A DNA stretch of 64,000 bases from Catenulispora pinistramenti (GCF_018274385.1 NZ_JAAFYZ010000010.1:41586-105585); one strand, 5' to 3'; positions 1 through 8,496 are shown, counted from the stretch's first letter. Numbers and translations: made by a program. The notes: generated by a model from the sequence alone, not told the origin.

Positions 1-60
1 GACCAGACGCGGTCGACGGGTTGGCGGCCATGCCGGTACGCGATGCCACCTCAGCAGCCT
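1..60 (-). other. Partial copy of the holin-like gene's 3' end
   Basis: Read on the minus strand, this edge encodes a stretch ending in RTGMAANP that matches the C-terminal tail of the holin-like protein at 1055-1393. About 43 of 56 bases agree by hand alignment with the stretch near 1095-1150. It lies beyond the terminator at 271-308 and runs off the window, so it may be a partial paralogue or a decayed duplicate. From here to the terminator no convincing gene is seen. Confidence 0.35.
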
Positions 61-257
61 TTCCGCCACGTCGCCGACTTCCTCGGTACTGGACCGGCAA
101 CGTGTATGGGGACAGGTCTTCCACATCCCGACGCGTCAGCCTGTGGCAGAAGTGCAGGATGCGCGCGGTGCAAAGGCAGGGTGAGAATGGCGTCGCGGTG
201 CTGGTGCGGCCCAACCGTGTGGGTCCGCTGCGCCCTCTGCCGCCACCAATTCCGACA

Positions 258-308
258 ACAAAAAAGGGGGCCCGGGGTCTCACCTCCCGCAGGAGGTGAG
301 ACCCCGGG
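258..308 (-). terminator. Strong intrinsic terminator of the leftward late operon
   Basis: A perfect 17-bp inverted repeat (arms 271-287 and 292-308) has a 4-base loop. On the minus strand the stem is followed by a run of C and then six T (261-270 and just beyond). It lies 10 bases past the last late gene and fits termination of leftward late transcription. Confidence 0.88.
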
Positions 309-318
309 CAACGCCGGG

Positions 319-1055
319 TCAGTTGGATGAAGATGCACCAGGCGACCCGGCCCGCCGCTGGCGGCGCTCGGCAGCAGAGGCGTCATGCTCGGCCTGCATT
401 TGCGACATCGAGCGGTTGCCGAGTCGCTTCTTCAGGTGGGGGATGTTGTTGGCTGGGATCCCGACCTTCGGCGGCCCGAGCAGGTCGGAGTCCTCCTGGC
501 TGGAGAACCCGGCGGCCTCGATCGCCTCCTCGTCCGGAAACACGTCGGCGACCCGGTCGCGGGTGATGTTGATCAGGGCGTCCTGGGTGCCGCCGTAGGA
601 GAAGATCCACCGGAAGTTCGGTGGCGGGTCCGGTTCGACGAGGCGGCGGAAGCTTTCGATCGATTTGGTGTAGGCGTAGAAGGTGATGTGCGGGTGTGCC
701 CGGAACAGCTCCAGGCACATCAGCAGGTAGGCCTCGCTGAAGAAGTCGCCAGCGTCGTGCCAGCGGATCAGGCCGCCGTCGCGGAAGCGGCGGTGGCCCA
801 GCTCGGCGGCCATCTCCGCCTTGAAGCGGCCCGGCTCGTCCAGGACCAGCATCAGGTTCCGCTCGCGCTTGGCCTTCACCTTCGGCCACGTATGCGTGCC
901 AACCTACTGGCATAACAAAGTGATCGACAAGCAGCGCCCGCTTCGGGACAGGTGTTGTAGGTGCGGCCGTCCGGCAACCGCCCGGCGAAGGCCGGTAGCG
1001 TCCAGTTCCACACCCCGATCCGCTTCAGCTCGCGGTTCTGGGTGAGCAGAGCCAT
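319..1055 (-). pseudogene. GP88-like phage Fe-S-type protein, frame broken
   Basis: This resembles the GP88 (gene product 88) type of actinophage protein, whose biochemical role is unknown. Starting at ATG 1055, which overlaps the upstream stop as ATGA, the frame encodes a cysteine cluster (C-x6-C-x3-C followed by YA), as expected for a metal or Fe-S site. It then stops early. The rest of the protein (KAKRER, IRWHDAGDFF, FYAYTKSIESF, VGIPANNIP) continues in the -1 frame from about 905. The break lies at GCCAGTAGG just after the CYA motif; removing two bases would restore CYARVGT. No slippery heptamer is present, so mutation or sequencing error is more likely than programmed shifting. The family call rests on remembered motif similarity. 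Confidence 0.6.
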
Positions 1056-1393
1056 CAGGCGGTGGGCGCCGGGCCCGACGGCGGCGCCGGCGTGCTCGGC
1101 GGGTTCGCCGCCATACCGGTACGCGGTGTGACCTCGGCGGCCTGCGCGGCATGCAGGTGGTCAGTGACCAGCTTCCACGGCAGCGTCGGCCACAGCTGCC
1201 GGCCGGTGGTGACCGCGATGCCGAACAGCGCGGCCAACGCCGCCTTCCAGCCGATGTCGCCCGTGCCGGTAGCGAGCTGGATGGCGAAGGTGGAGGCAAC
1301 GGAGGCGACGAACCGCAGCGCCTGGGTGCGGACGTGGTAGCGGGCGAAGTCCTCGGCGAGGCGCTTCTCCAGCATGGACAGCAGAGATGCCAC
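1055..1393 (-). CDS. Holin-like small membrane protein
   Basis: A 112-residue protein with a GTG start at 1393. An amphipathic N-terminus is followed by one or two hydrophobic segments (about residues 25-66, including ALRFVASVASTFAIQLATG and WKAALAALFGIAVTTG), and the tail is rich in Pro and Ala. It lies directly downstream of the endolysin on the same strand, which fits a holin that permeabilises the membrane for lysozyme release. The recurrent 11-bp junction motif is 13 bases upstream of the start, with AAGGA between. Assignment is by position and topology only. Confidence 0.6.
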   Translation of the reverse strand: MASLLSMLEKRLAEDFARYHVRTQALRFVASVASTFAIQLATGTGDIGWKAALAALFGIAVTTGRQLWPTLPWKLVTDHLHAAQAAEVTPRTGMAANPPSTPAPPSGPAPTA

Positions 1394-1405
1394 TGGCGGT
1401 GTCCT

Positions 1406-1416
1406 TATTCAGTTGT
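1406..1416 (-). promoter_or_regulatory. Junction motif ACAACTGAATA (site 1)
   Basis: On the minus strand this reads ACAACTGAATA, immediately before the RBS and GTG start of the holin-like gene. It is the same element found at ten other late-gene junctions. Confidence 0.75.
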
Positions 1417-1500
1417 GGATGGGCACGAAGAAACCGCCCTGCTTCTGCGAGGCGGCCTGCGGGGTTGTGTGCTGAGCTGCGTTGGTTGAGGACTGTGTCC

Positions 1501-2457
1501 TCAGCGGGCGGCGGCCTCGATGAGGTATGCCAGGGCCGGGCCGGTGGTGTGCCGGACGATGCTGATCTTCTGCACGCCGTTCGGCAGCGGGCCGCCCCAG
1601 GGGTTGATCCGGCCTCCGGCTGCCGGGACCACGACGTTGTCGCGGATGTCCCAGCCGCGGCCAGGGATGTAGGCGGCGACGCGCACGGTGCAGTCGCCGA
1701 AGTCGCAGCCCAGGCTGAACCACACGTTGCCCCAGTTGCCGCCGGTGTTTGCTGGCGGCGGGGCGACGATGTGGGCGTTGGTGTCGTTGGGGATCTCGCC
1801 GGTGGCGAAGGCGGGCATGTGGTCGTCCTCCGTGGGATTGGTGGCAGGCGGTTCGGGGGTGGCGGGGCTGGAGCTGGTGCCGTTGATGAGGTCGGCCAGC
1901 TGCGCGGTGGTGCCGCGGTAGGCGTTGAAGTCCACGCGCTGCCCGCCATAGGGCTGGGAGTCGGTGTACTGCCAGATGGCGGGGGTGATGCCGCCATAGC
2001 CGTTCCAGTCCGGATCGGTGTCGGAGTAGCCGCCGGGGTAGCCGGAGGCGACGATGGCCACGCCGAGGGAGGCCAGGTTTCCGCCGACCTGCTCCCAGAA
2101 CCAGCGGGGGAAGTACGCGCCCCACACCCGGCCGCCCAGGGCGCGCATGCGGGTGATGAAGTCCAGGCAGTCCTGCACGGTGGGCTTGGAATCGCCCTCG
2201 ACCTCCACATCCAGCATCACCGGTGTGGAGCCGACCTTCTCGAAGCAGTACTCGGCCTGTGCAGCACCGTTGCCGGCCTTCAGGAAGTGGTAGGCGGAGA
2301 AGAGCGCGCCGACCCGTGCGGCCTGGGCCTTGAACTCCTCGTAGGTCCCGTCGTTGTAGTAGGTGCCCTCAGTCGCCTTGGCGATCACGGCAACGGTGCC
2401 GGGCTGGATCGTCAGCCCGTTCTCGTAGCTGGAGATGTCGGGGAAGAACACGGTCAC
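1501..2457 (-). CDS. Endolysin, GH25-type lysozyme
   Basis: A 318-residue protein with a GTG start at 2457 overlapping the upstream stop (GTGA). Residues 1-200 carry glycoside hydrolase family 25 features: FPDISSYENG near the N-terminus (Asp7), VIAKATEGTYY, FSAYHFLKAG, and the acidic MLDVEVEG strand (Asp83, Glu85), with a typical C-terminal IWQYTDSQPYGGQ. GH25 enzymes cleave the N-acetylmuramic acid to N-acetylglucosamine bond of peptidoglycan. A Pro/Thr linker near 200-220 leads to a C-terminal domain of about 100 residues, probably for cell-wall binding. No signal peptide is seen, so release would depend on a holin; two membrane-protein genes flank it. Confidence 0.9.
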   Translation of the reverse strand: MTVFFPDISSYENGLTIQPGTVAVIAKATEGTYYNDGTYEEFKAQAARVGALFSAYHFLKAGNGAAQAEYCFEKVGSTPVMLDVEVEGDSKPTVQDCLDFITRMRALGGRVWGAYFPRWFWEQVGGNLASLGVAIVASGYPGGYSDTDPDWNGYGGITPAIWQYTDSQPYGGQRVDFNAYRGTTAQLADLINGTSSSPATPEPPATNPTEDDHMPAFATGEIPNDTNAHIVAPPPANTGGNWGNVWFSLGCDFGDCTVRVAAYIPGRGWDIRDNVVVPAAGGRINPWGGPLPNGVQKISIVRHTTGPALAYLIEAAAR

Positions 2458-2990
2458 GCCGGACCACCTCCTTCAGTGTCGGCGCCCGCCTGTCCGGTGG
2501 CGGGCGGTGTGCTGGGGGTGAGGCCGCCCAGGCGGGTGTGCATGTCGGACAGCAGGCCGGAGTGCTCGGACAGGGCGCCGAGGGTGGAGGTGAGTGCTTC
2601 GTCCTGCGCGGCGAGGTGCTGCTGGATTTCGGTAGCGGTGTGCAGCACGGCTTCGGCGTCCAGGTAGGTGCGCTCGTCACGCTCGTCGGCGGAGGCCGCG
2701 GAGATGTTCCCGCCGAGCAGGATCACCGACAGCAGCACCAGTTGCAGGAAGGTCTGCGCGACCCAGGAGACGATGGTCACTGGGTCGCCGGTGGCGATGG
2801 AGGCTGGCAGGGACGCCAGCGCGATGGCGGTGAACAGGTACGCGCACCACATGGTGCCGACGCCGCGGGTGATGAGGACGGCCAGGCGGTTGTTGAACCG
2901 GGCCACGGGGCCGCGGCGGCGGACCGGATCCCGGGCGGCGCGGGCCCGCGTGGCGATATGGGGGTGTGGGACGTGGTCGAACAGCGGCAC
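2454..2990 (-). CDS. DUF1003-like phage membrane protein
   Basis: A 178-residue protein with a GTG start at 2990. A basic N-terminus leads into FNNRLAVLITRGVGTMWCAY, then two hydrophobic helices (about residues 42-62 and 70-93). The C-terminal half is predicted alpha-helical and polar, rich in heptad-like Leu and Ala. The pattern resembles DUF1003-type membrane proteins often found in actinophage lysis cassettes, where they may act as holins or accessory lysis factors. It overlaps the endolysin by four bases, and the junction motif lies just upstream. Specific function is inferred from position. Confidence 0.6.
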   Translation of the reverse strand: MPLFDHVPHPHIATRARAARDPVRRRGPVARFNNRLAVLITRGVGTMWCAYLFTAIALASLPASIATGDPVTIVSWVAQTFLQLVLLSVILLGGNISAASADERDERTYLDAEAVLHTATEIQQHLAAQDEALTSTLGALSEHSGLLSDMHTRLGGLTPSTPPATGQAGADTEGGGPA

Positions 2991-2999
2991 AGCGTTCCC

Positions 3000-3010
3000 T
3001 ATTCACTTGT
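3000..3010 (-). promoter_or_regulatory. Junction motif, variant ACAAGTGAATA (site 2)
   Basis: One mismatch from the main consensus (G for C at position 5). It overlaps the stop codon of the upstream gene and precedes the GTG start at 2990 with GGGA between. Confidence 0.65.
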
Positions 3011-3251
3011 GGTGGATCAGTAGGTTGGCGAGGTTGGCGACGGTGAGGACCAGGCCGACGATCGAGACGCTGACCGGCAGGGCCCAGCGGCGGGATGCGG
3101 CGACGGCCTCGACGGCGGCGCGCCATCGCTCCAGCTCTGCTACGCGGTCGGCGAGTTCGCCGGCGTAGTGCCAATCGGCTTTGCCTGCCAGGCGCCGCTC
3201 TAGTTCGAGCTCTAGACCCTCGTCGTCTGGGGCGTCGGCGGCCGGGCTCAT
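3003..3251 (-). CDS. Small coiled-coil protein with C-terminal membrane anchor
   Basis: An 82-residue protein with ATG at 3251 overlapping the HNH stop (ATGA). It has an acidic N-terminus, a charged helical middle (AGELADRVAELERWRAAVEA) and a C-terminal hydrophobic segment (about residues 57-77) ending in basic residues. This layout is common in phage lysis-region spanin-like or holin accessory proteins, but no family is recognised. It is translationally coupled to the HNH gene. Confidence 0.6.
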   Translation of the reverse strand: MSPAADAPDDEGLELELERRLAGKADWHYAGELADRVAELERWRAAVEAVAASRRWALPVSVSIVGLVLTVANLANLLIHHK

Positions 3252-3685
3252 TCGATCAGGTTCCTGATGTACTTCTCGGCGACCCAGTCGGAGGCTGAGG
3301 CGTGGTGGATGCCGCCGTGGCCGCGGTGGTGCTTGGCGCACAGGAAGGCCAGGTTCTTGCCGGATTCGATCCAGGCGCCGAGCTTGGCCGGGTCGGAGAT
3401 GCCGGGGTAGTCGCGTTCCAGGAGTTCCAGGTCGATGGAGTTGGCGAGGCTGAATTCGACGATCGCGTGGTGCAGCTCCAGGCCGCCGGCGCACTCGGTG
3501 GTGTCGCCGCCGCGGTCGAGCGCGAACTGGCACGCCGCTGTGTCGACGTGGGTGGCGCGGTAGTGCTCGAAATCCTTGTAGTGCGGATCGGACTCGCGTG
3601 GGGCGTGGTCCGGGTAGTGGATCGTGTAGTGGTTGGTGACGGCCTGGGCGTGGGCAGGGGTGATTCCCCGGTGGAGCTGGTTCAA
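3248..3685 (-). CDS. HNH endonuclease
   Basis: About 145 residues. The motif LELHHAIVEFSLAN, followed by NLAFLCAKHHRGHGGIH, matches the metal-binding core of HNH nucleases. The TTG at 3685 is the most likely start because the upstream gene ends at 3720 and the junction motif lies at 3691-3701. Phage HNH proteins are often homing-type nicking enzymes or helpers of terminase cleavage. This one sits between membrane and lysis genes, which fits a free-standing mobile nuclease. The exact start is uncertain. Confidence 0.8.
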   Translation of the reverse strand: MNQLHRGITPAHAQAVTNHYTIHYPDHAPRESDPHYKDFEHYRATHVDTAACQFALDRGGDTTECAGGLELHHAIVEFSLANSIDLELLERDYPGISDPAKLGAWIESGKNLAFLCAKHHRGHGGIHHASASDWVAEKYIRNLIE

Positions 3686-3690
3686 GACTG

Positions 3691-3701
3691 TATCCAGTTG
3701 T
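3691..3701 (-). promoter_or_regulatory. Junction motif, variant ACAACTGGATA (site 3)
   Basis: One mismatch from consensus. It lies six bases upstream of the proposed TTG start of the HNH gene. Confidence 0.6.
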
Positions 3702-3719
3702 GTATGCCGAGCCCGGCGG

Positions 3720-4061
3720 TTACGGGGTGCTCTTCGGCAGCGGGACGGGCGTGGCGGGGTCGGTGTTGTGCTCGGCCAGGACCAGGGCGACTCGGGCGAC
3801 AGCACGCTGCACCTCGGCCAGGGTTTCGGTGTGGTCGGCCAGGGCGGTGGTGTGCCGCTGCTGCTCATCGCGGATCCGGTCGACCTGGTCGCGCAGCGAA
3901 GAGCCGTGGTTGGGCAGCAGCTCGGCGGAGTGGGACTCGATCGTCTCCACCGCGTGCATGATCCGGCGGGTGTGCCGGCCGCCCTTGACGATCACCTCAT
4001 ACACGGCGGCGATGACCGCGGTGGCCGAGGCACCGGTGACGGCGATGGCCTCGATGCTCAA
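3720..4061 (-). CDS. DUF2746-like membrane and coiled-coil protein
   Basis: A 113-residue protein with a TTG start at 4061 overlapping the upstream gene by four bases. An N-terminal hydrophobic helix (about residues 4-25) is followed by a long heptad-rich helix (HAVETIESHSAELLPNHG through LADHTETLAEVQRAV) and a Pro-rich tail. Similar small membrane plus coiled-coil proteins (DUF2746 type) occur next to tail and lysis genes in actinophages; their role is not established. The family name is a resemblance only. Confidence 0.55.
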   Translation of the reverse strand: MSIEAIAVTGASATAVIAAVYEVIVKGGRHTRRIMHAVETIESHSAELLPNHGSSLRDQVDRIRDEQQRHTTALADHTETLAEVQRAVARVALVLAEHNTDPATPVPLPKSTP

Positions 4062-4258
4062 TCGGGCTGCTCCTTACTAGCGGATTCAGGGTGGGATGGT
4101 GCGCGTCCGCCTCCAGCCCGCGAGACGATCGCGGCCGCGGCAGCGCGTACTGCTCGGGCGATTTGGCGGGCGGCAGGCTCGGCGGTGACGGCGAAGGACC
4201 TGACGATGCCGTAGGTGAGGATGGCGATCAGGCCGGCGCCGATCAGGGTGTCGCCCAT
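4058..4258 (-). CDS. Small single-pass membrane protein
   Basis: A 66-residue protein with ATG at 4258 overlapping the upstream tail gene (ATGA). A short N-terminus leads to one hydrophobic helix (LIGAGLIAILTYGIVRSFAV), then an Ala- and Arg-rich helix. Together with the genes at 3720, 3003, 2454 and 1055 it makes a run of small membrane proteins next to the endolysin, any of which could be the holin. No family is recognised. Confidence 0.6.
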   Translation of the reverse strand: MGDTLIGAGLIAILTYGIVRSFAVTAEPAARQIARAVRAAAAAIVSRAGGGRAPSHPESASKEQPD

Positions 4259-4815
4259 CAGTTGCTGACCCAGTGGATGAACATGCGTGGGCAGCGGTGG
4301 TCGGTGCAGGTGGTGATCGGGTTGAAGTACGGCGTCGCGACCAGTTCCACGTAGTCCCCCAGGTTCAGCTGGAGGTAGCCGCTGGCCTGGACGGTGCCGC
4401 CGGCGTTCGCGGGCCCTTGATCGAACCGCAGCTGGGTGCCGATGCTGTTGGCGGAGCCGATCACCGAGATGGTGAGGGAGGAGTTGGGTTCGGCGGTGCC
4501 GACTTCCGCGGGGGTTTGCATGCCCAGCTGCCCGGTGACGTGGTAGAGCCCGGCCAGCTGGCAGACATAGCGGGAGTTGTTGACATTCGGGTTGTGGCCG
4601 CCGGCGTTGTCGACACCGGTGTCGAGAGCGATCGGTATGGTCTCGCTGGTGCTGGTTCCGGGCAGGGTCTGCGCCACCGACTGCCACAGGTAGGCGTAGG
4701 GCCGGTTGAGCAGGAAGTTCGCGACCGGCGGCATGGTGGTGTTCCACAGGGCTGCGGTGCCGGTTTGGGCGACGTTCACGCCTACCGGCGCGGGCAGCGG
4801 ATACAGCGGCGGCAT
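4258..4815 (-). CDS. Tail protein, jelly-roll-like, paralogue 1 of 3
   Basis: A 185-residue protein. It shares a layout with the two genes upstream: a short N-terminal lead with LWQSVAQ, a strand followed by AL or AF plus Asp, GGHNPNVNN then Y, a G-x-Y pair (AGLYHVTGQ), and a C-terminal strand ending in HW (MFIHWVSN). This recalls the C1q/TNF-like jelly-roll folds of phage tail tips and fibres. Position after the minor tail protein supports a role in host binding. The fold call is an inference from pattern. Confidence 0.6.
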   Translation of the reverse strand: MPPLYPLPAPVGVNVAQTGTAALWNTTMPPVANFLLNRPYAYLWQSVAQTLPGTSTSETIPIALDTGVDNAGGHNPNVNNSRYVCQLAGLYHVTGQLGMQTPAEVGTAEPNSSLTISVIGSANSIGTQLRFDQGPANAGGTVQASGYLQLNLGDYVELVATPYFNPITTCTDHRCPRMFIHWVSN

Positions 4816-5337
4816 CTACAGGCCCACCCAGTGCAGGCCCATCCAGGCGCCGGTGCCGTTGCTTTCGGTCTGGCCGGAGTCCTGCCACAGCTGCGTCTCG
4901 ACGTAGTCGCCGGTTTGCAGCGGAATCTCGGCGGTGGCGCAGCCGCCCATCCTGGCGAAGGTCATGTCCCGGCCGAACAGGATGATCGCCCAGATCACGG
5001 TTTCGTTGACGATGATCGCCGCCGACTCCTCACCGCCGGCCGATCCGGCCAGAAACATCCCGGCGCACACCGACACCAGGTAGGTGCCCGGGGTCTTCAC
5101 CGTGTAGCGGGTGTTGTTGGTGACCGGGTCGTGGCCGCCTTCGGTGTCCCGCACCGCCGAGTCGAACGCGATCCGGGTCGAGGTCGACGTGGGTACTGAT
5201 TGGCTGATGGTTTGGGTGAGCAGCGCCGAGGGCGCGCGCATGTGGAATCCGGCGGCGTAGACGTAGCTGTTCCAGGCTGTCGCCGTGATCGGCGAGTCGG
5301 GGAAGGCCTGGGGCACGGCTGGGACAAGGCGCGTCAT
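4816..5337 (-). CDS. Tail protein, jelly-roll-like, paralogue 2 of 3
   Basis: A 173-residue protein with ATG at 5337. Shared elements with its neighbours are LLTQTISQSVP, IAFDSAVRD, GGHDPVTNNTRY, PGTYLVSVCAG, LQTGDYVETQLWQ and the terminal LHWVGL. The three genes look like a tandem triplication that diverged. Likely a structural tail-tip or receptor-binding accessory protein. Confidence 0.6.
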   Translation of the reverse strand: MTRLVPAVPQAFPDSPITATAWNSYVYAAGFHMRAPSALLTQTISQSVPTSTSTRIAFDSAVRDTEGGHDPVTNNTRYTVKTPGTYLVSVCAGMFLAGSAGGEESAAIIVNETVIWAIILFGRDMTFARMGGCATAEIPLQTGDYVETQLWQDSGQTESNGTGAWMGLHWVGL

Positions 5338-5383
5338 TGGCGGCTCCGGTAGTTTCGGGCGTGGCCGTGGTGCATGGGTGCGG

Positions 5384-5908
5384 CTATTGGCCGATCCAGC
5401 GGGCGCTCATACGGCAGCCGGTGGTGATGAAACCGGTGGGCTGTGCGGCGCCAGAATTTTGATAGATGCGCAGCTGGACGCCGTCGCCGGCGACCATGGG
5501 AATTAGGGCGTTGAGACACAGCTGGAACCGCACCGGGCTTGGAGTGGACGGGATCTCGTAGGCGGCCCACGTGGCCTTGCCGACAACCGCCACGGTGTTG
5601 CCGATGAAGGCACCCGCGGCCCCGGTCCAGGCCAGGTTGCTGACCGCCGACACCAGGTACACCCCGGCGGCCGGCGCGTACCAGGTGTCCCCGGCGGCGT
5701 TGCGGCCTTGATAGTTGTCGTAGACGACCTGGTCGAAGGCCACTGCGGTGTTGGCGTTGTCCTGGATCGACTGGGCGACGGTCTGCGCGAGCATCACCCG
5801 CGGCGGGTCGCTCATCCAGGAGTTCAGCGCGGCCGGGCCGGTATCCCACATGGCGGAGGTGAACACCGCGTTGGAGGAGGCCGCCGCAGTTGCCGGGGGC
5901 GTGACCAA
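5384..5908 (-). CDS. Tail protein, jelly-roll-like, paralogue 3 of 3
   Basis: A 174-residue protein. TTG at 5908 is chosen because AAGGGGGG lies just upstream and the junction overlaps the end of the 851-residue tail gene; upstream sequence in frame is low-complexity Ser/Thr/Pro. Shared elements are VMLAQTVAQSIQ, VAFDQVVYD, AGVYLVSAVSN, MVAGDGVQLRIYQ and the terminal SARWIGQ. Probably a tail-tip component, like its two paralogues. Confidence 0.6.
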   Translation of the reverse strand: MVTPPATAAASSNAVFTSAMWDTGPAALNSWMSDPPRVMLAQTVAQSIQDNANTAVAFDQVVYDNYQGRNAAGDTWYAPAAGVYLVSAVSNLAWTGAAGAFIGNTVAVVGKATWAAYEIPSTPSPVRFQLCLNALIPMVAGDGVQLRIYQNSGAAQPTGFITTGCRMSARWIGQ

Positions 5909-5933
5909 GACGACCCCCCCTTGGGACGCGGTA

Positions 5934-8489
5934 TCAGTAGCCGAAGACGAAGTGGTCGAAGGTGGAGTAGTCGAACTGGCCGTAGGGGTTGGGGTCGGCT
6001 GGGGAGATCTGCAACGTGAGCTTGGCCTCACCGGTGATGTCCACCGACCAGGCGATGTTCTCCACGAACCCGTCGACCGTCACCGGCGCGGCCGGCGCCG
6101 GCGGCCGCCGGATGACCTTGGCCCGCGAACCCAGGTCCAGGCCGAGCACCGCCGGCCACATCGCCGGGAGGGCCGAGGGGTTGACCGTCAGCGCCGATAC
6201 CCGGGTGTGCGACGTCTTGTAGCGGTTGACCAGGAAGTTGGCCTGGTCCTGACACTCTTGCGGGTTGCTGGACTGGGACGTGACCTGCCGGTCACGGACT
6301 CCGTTGGCCATTTGGGAGGCGAAGTCCTGTCCGGTGAAGATGATGTTGGTGCTGGCCTGCGTAATCTCGGCGAGGTTGGTGACCAGTGTCGGGTCGTAGT
6401 CGAAGCCGGGCTGGTCTTCGTACGGCCACTCCCCCGCCGCGGTGTTCTCCCCGAACACCACTGGCGACGGCGGCGGGTTCCAGCGGTGCGAGCGCGGCTC
6501 CAGGACCACGGTCCCGGCGGCGTCGCAGTACATGATCCCGCCCTCGGTGTCGGTGACGGCTTGCAACGCAGAGGCCGCGTCGGTGTCGACCAGATCGGTG
6601 GCCGCCATCAGGGAGGCGGTGTCGCCGTCGAAGCGGGCCGGCCCCATCCACGCGGCCGCGGACAGGATTTTGCCGAACCGCACGTACGCTGGATCACCCG
6701 CCCAGCCGGTTCGCCACGCGTCGTAGATGGCTTCAAACTGGCCGGTGTCGATGACCCCGGCCCACTCGATCGCCAGCGCTACGTCACCGGAGAAGTTGTA
6801 TTCGAGACCGTTGTAGTTCGCGGCACCGATTAGGTCCTGTCCATACCCTCCGGCCGGGGGGATGAAGGCAGGTGTGACGGCGGTCGCGAATCCGGTGTTG
6901 TCGAAGCCGCCGCTGCACTGCGTACCGTCGGCGGTGAGCGCGATGTAGGCCAGGTGCCAGTTGCCGATCCCGGCCTGGCCGATAGAGCGGATCCCCGCGG
7001 AGCCCTGATTATACGGGCCCTGATACACCGCCGAGACCGACAGGTCCGGGTTCACCCACAACCCGACCGCAGTGGTCTGAGGGCCCTTCCAGCTCGCCAG
7101 CCAGATCGCCGACTGCACCTTCGGAGCCGCCAGCACCCGAAACGCGATCATGCGGGTGAAGCCTTGGCTGCCGGGGCCGTAGACGCCGGCACGGCTCGGC
7201 GGCAGCTGGATGTACGACATGTTGCGCGGCAGGTCGTAGTCGCCCACCCCGGTCGGGGCGGTGGAGGCGATGTTCACCACCGTGGTCCCCACCGGGCATG
7301 CGAAGTTCCCAGCCGGCACGGCCGCGGACCGGGTGACCCCGGCGGTGACCGCGCCGCCGCCGTCGATGCCGACCGCGACCTGGGCCGGATCCCGCTGCCC
7401 GGTCGCGTCCAGAAACACCCCGCCGGCCTGGTCGTCCAGCATGTACGCGAACGTCGGCAGCGGAGCGCCTGGCGTGCGGAACGCCGCGGCGGTGAACGGA
7501 TCGGTGAGCTTCGACTGCGACAACAGCGCCAGCGCGTCGACCGCGATCGCCTGAACCTGACCCAGCGTCCCCTGCTGCCGCCACGTCTGCGGATACCGCT
7601 CGATTCCGCCGGTGAACAAGTCAAACCAGGTCCCTGGGAGCTGGAAGGCGGTGGTGCCGCCGTTCTGCTCGAACTGCGCCCCGTCCATCTGGAACGTCCA
7701 GGCGGTCGTCGGCCCCGCCTCCAGGACCAGCCCGACAAAGGCGCCAGCCGCACCGGACGGAGCCGTGGCCGCCACCCCCGCGAACGTCCACCCAGCCGCA
7801 GCCGAACCGGTGAGCCTCACCGTCGAGCCCGTAACCGTGGAAATCAAGTTCCCGGCGGCGTCCTGCCACCGTATGTACGGGGCAACCACCGGATTGGCCC
7901 CGACCGTCACCGAACAGGCCCGCACCGAGAACGCATACGGCAGGCCAGCTCCGACAGCGATAGGCAGCGGCCCTATCTTGGCCACCGAGCTTCCTGCGGT
8001 TGCGGCAGCTGGGACCTGCGCCTGCCATACCTGCGTGCCCTGCCACGCCGATGCCGAAGCGGACACCATCTCCTGGCCGTATATGCCAATGACCCCGAAA
8101 GCGGTGCCGGCCGTGCCCACAGCCAGCGGGGTGCCCTCCCCGCCGGTGGCCTGATCGATCGTGAGCAGGTTCGCACTCGGCGGCCACTGCGCCCCGATCC
8201 GGAACGGCTGATACGGCACCACCTGCCCAGCCACCGCCGAGCCGGTGTTGCCCGGATCGAACAGGCCGTCCCGGTTGTCCAAGACACCCGACCACGTTCC
8301 GGCAGTGAATTGGTCCAGCTCGTACTGCCGGCCGCGAGCGATCGTCCAGGACCCGATCAGTCGCGAGGTCACATCCAGCCACGGCAACAGGTCGTAGGAA
8401 GCCGCCGACGGACCGTAGCCGATGTGGCCGTTCGGCGACCACAACGCTTGCAACCGGGGCCAGTTGGGGTTCGCTGGCATCGCCGCCAC
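5934..8489 (-). CDS. Minor tail protein (distal tail or baseplate)
   Basis: An 851-residue protein with a GTG start at 8489. The N-terminus (LLPWLDVTSRLIGSWTIARG through GVLDNRDGLFDPGN) matches the usual start of actinophage minor tail proteins that follow the tape measure. The middle (about residues 120-280 and 430-570) is beta-rich with Gly and Thr repeats, suggesting carbohydrate-binding or LamG-like modules. The C-terminus is a compact baseplate-like domain. It lies right after the tape measure, the standard place for distal tail proteins. The junction motif precedes it at 8497. Confidence 0.8.
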   Translation of the reverse strand: MAAMPANPNWPRLQALWSPNGHIGYGPSAASYDLLPWLDVTSRLIGSWTIARGRQYELDQFTAGTWSGVLDNRDGLFDPGNTGSAVAGQVVPYQPFRIGAQWPPSANLLTIDQATGGEGTPLAVGTAGTAFGVIGIYGQEMVSASASAWQGTQVWQAQVPAAATAGSSVAKIGPLPIAVGAGLPYAFSVRACSVTVGANPVVAPYIRWQDAAGNLISTVTGSTVRLTGSAAAGWTFAGVAATAPSGAAGAFVGLVLEAGPTTAWTFQMDGAQFEQNGGTTAFQLPGTWFDLFTGGIERYPQTWRQQGTLGQVQAIAVDALALLSQSKLTDPFTAAAFRTPGAPLPTFAYMLDDQAGGVFLDATGQRDPAQVAVGIDGGGAVTAGVTRSAAVPAGNFACPVGTTVVNIASTAPTGVGDYDLPRNMSYIQLPPSRAGVYGPGSQGFTRMIAFRVLAAPKVQSAIWLASWKGPQTTAVGLWVNPDLSVSAVYQGPYNQGSAGIRSIGQAGIGNWHLAYIALTADGTQCSGGFDNTGFATAVTPAFIPPAGGYGQDLIGAANYNGLEYNFSGDVALAIEWAGVIDTGQFEAIYDAWRTGWAGDPAYVRFGKILSAAAWMGPARFDGDTASLMAATDLVDTDAASALQAVTDTEGGIMYCDAAGTVVLEPRSHRWNPPPSPVVFGENTAAGEWPYEDQPGFDYDPTLVTNLAEITQASTNIIFTGQDFASQMANGVRDRQVTSQSSNPQECQDQANFLVNRYKTSHTRVSALTVNPSALPAMWPAVLGLDLGSRAKVIRRPPAPAAPVTVDGFVENIAWSVDITGEAKLTLQISPADPNPYGQFDYSTFDHFVFGY

Positions 8490-8496
8490 TCCATGA

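Noticed and set aside
43..330. Plus-strand Cys-rich frame at the left edge
   Set aside because: Cys pairs look zinc-like, but it lacks an RBS, runs through the late terminator and overlaps the opposite-strand similarity to the holin-like tail.
1387..2667. A 426-codon plus-strand frame over the endolysin
   Set aside because: Antisense shadow of the GH25 lysozyme, with Gly/Val/Asp-rich low-complexity sequence.
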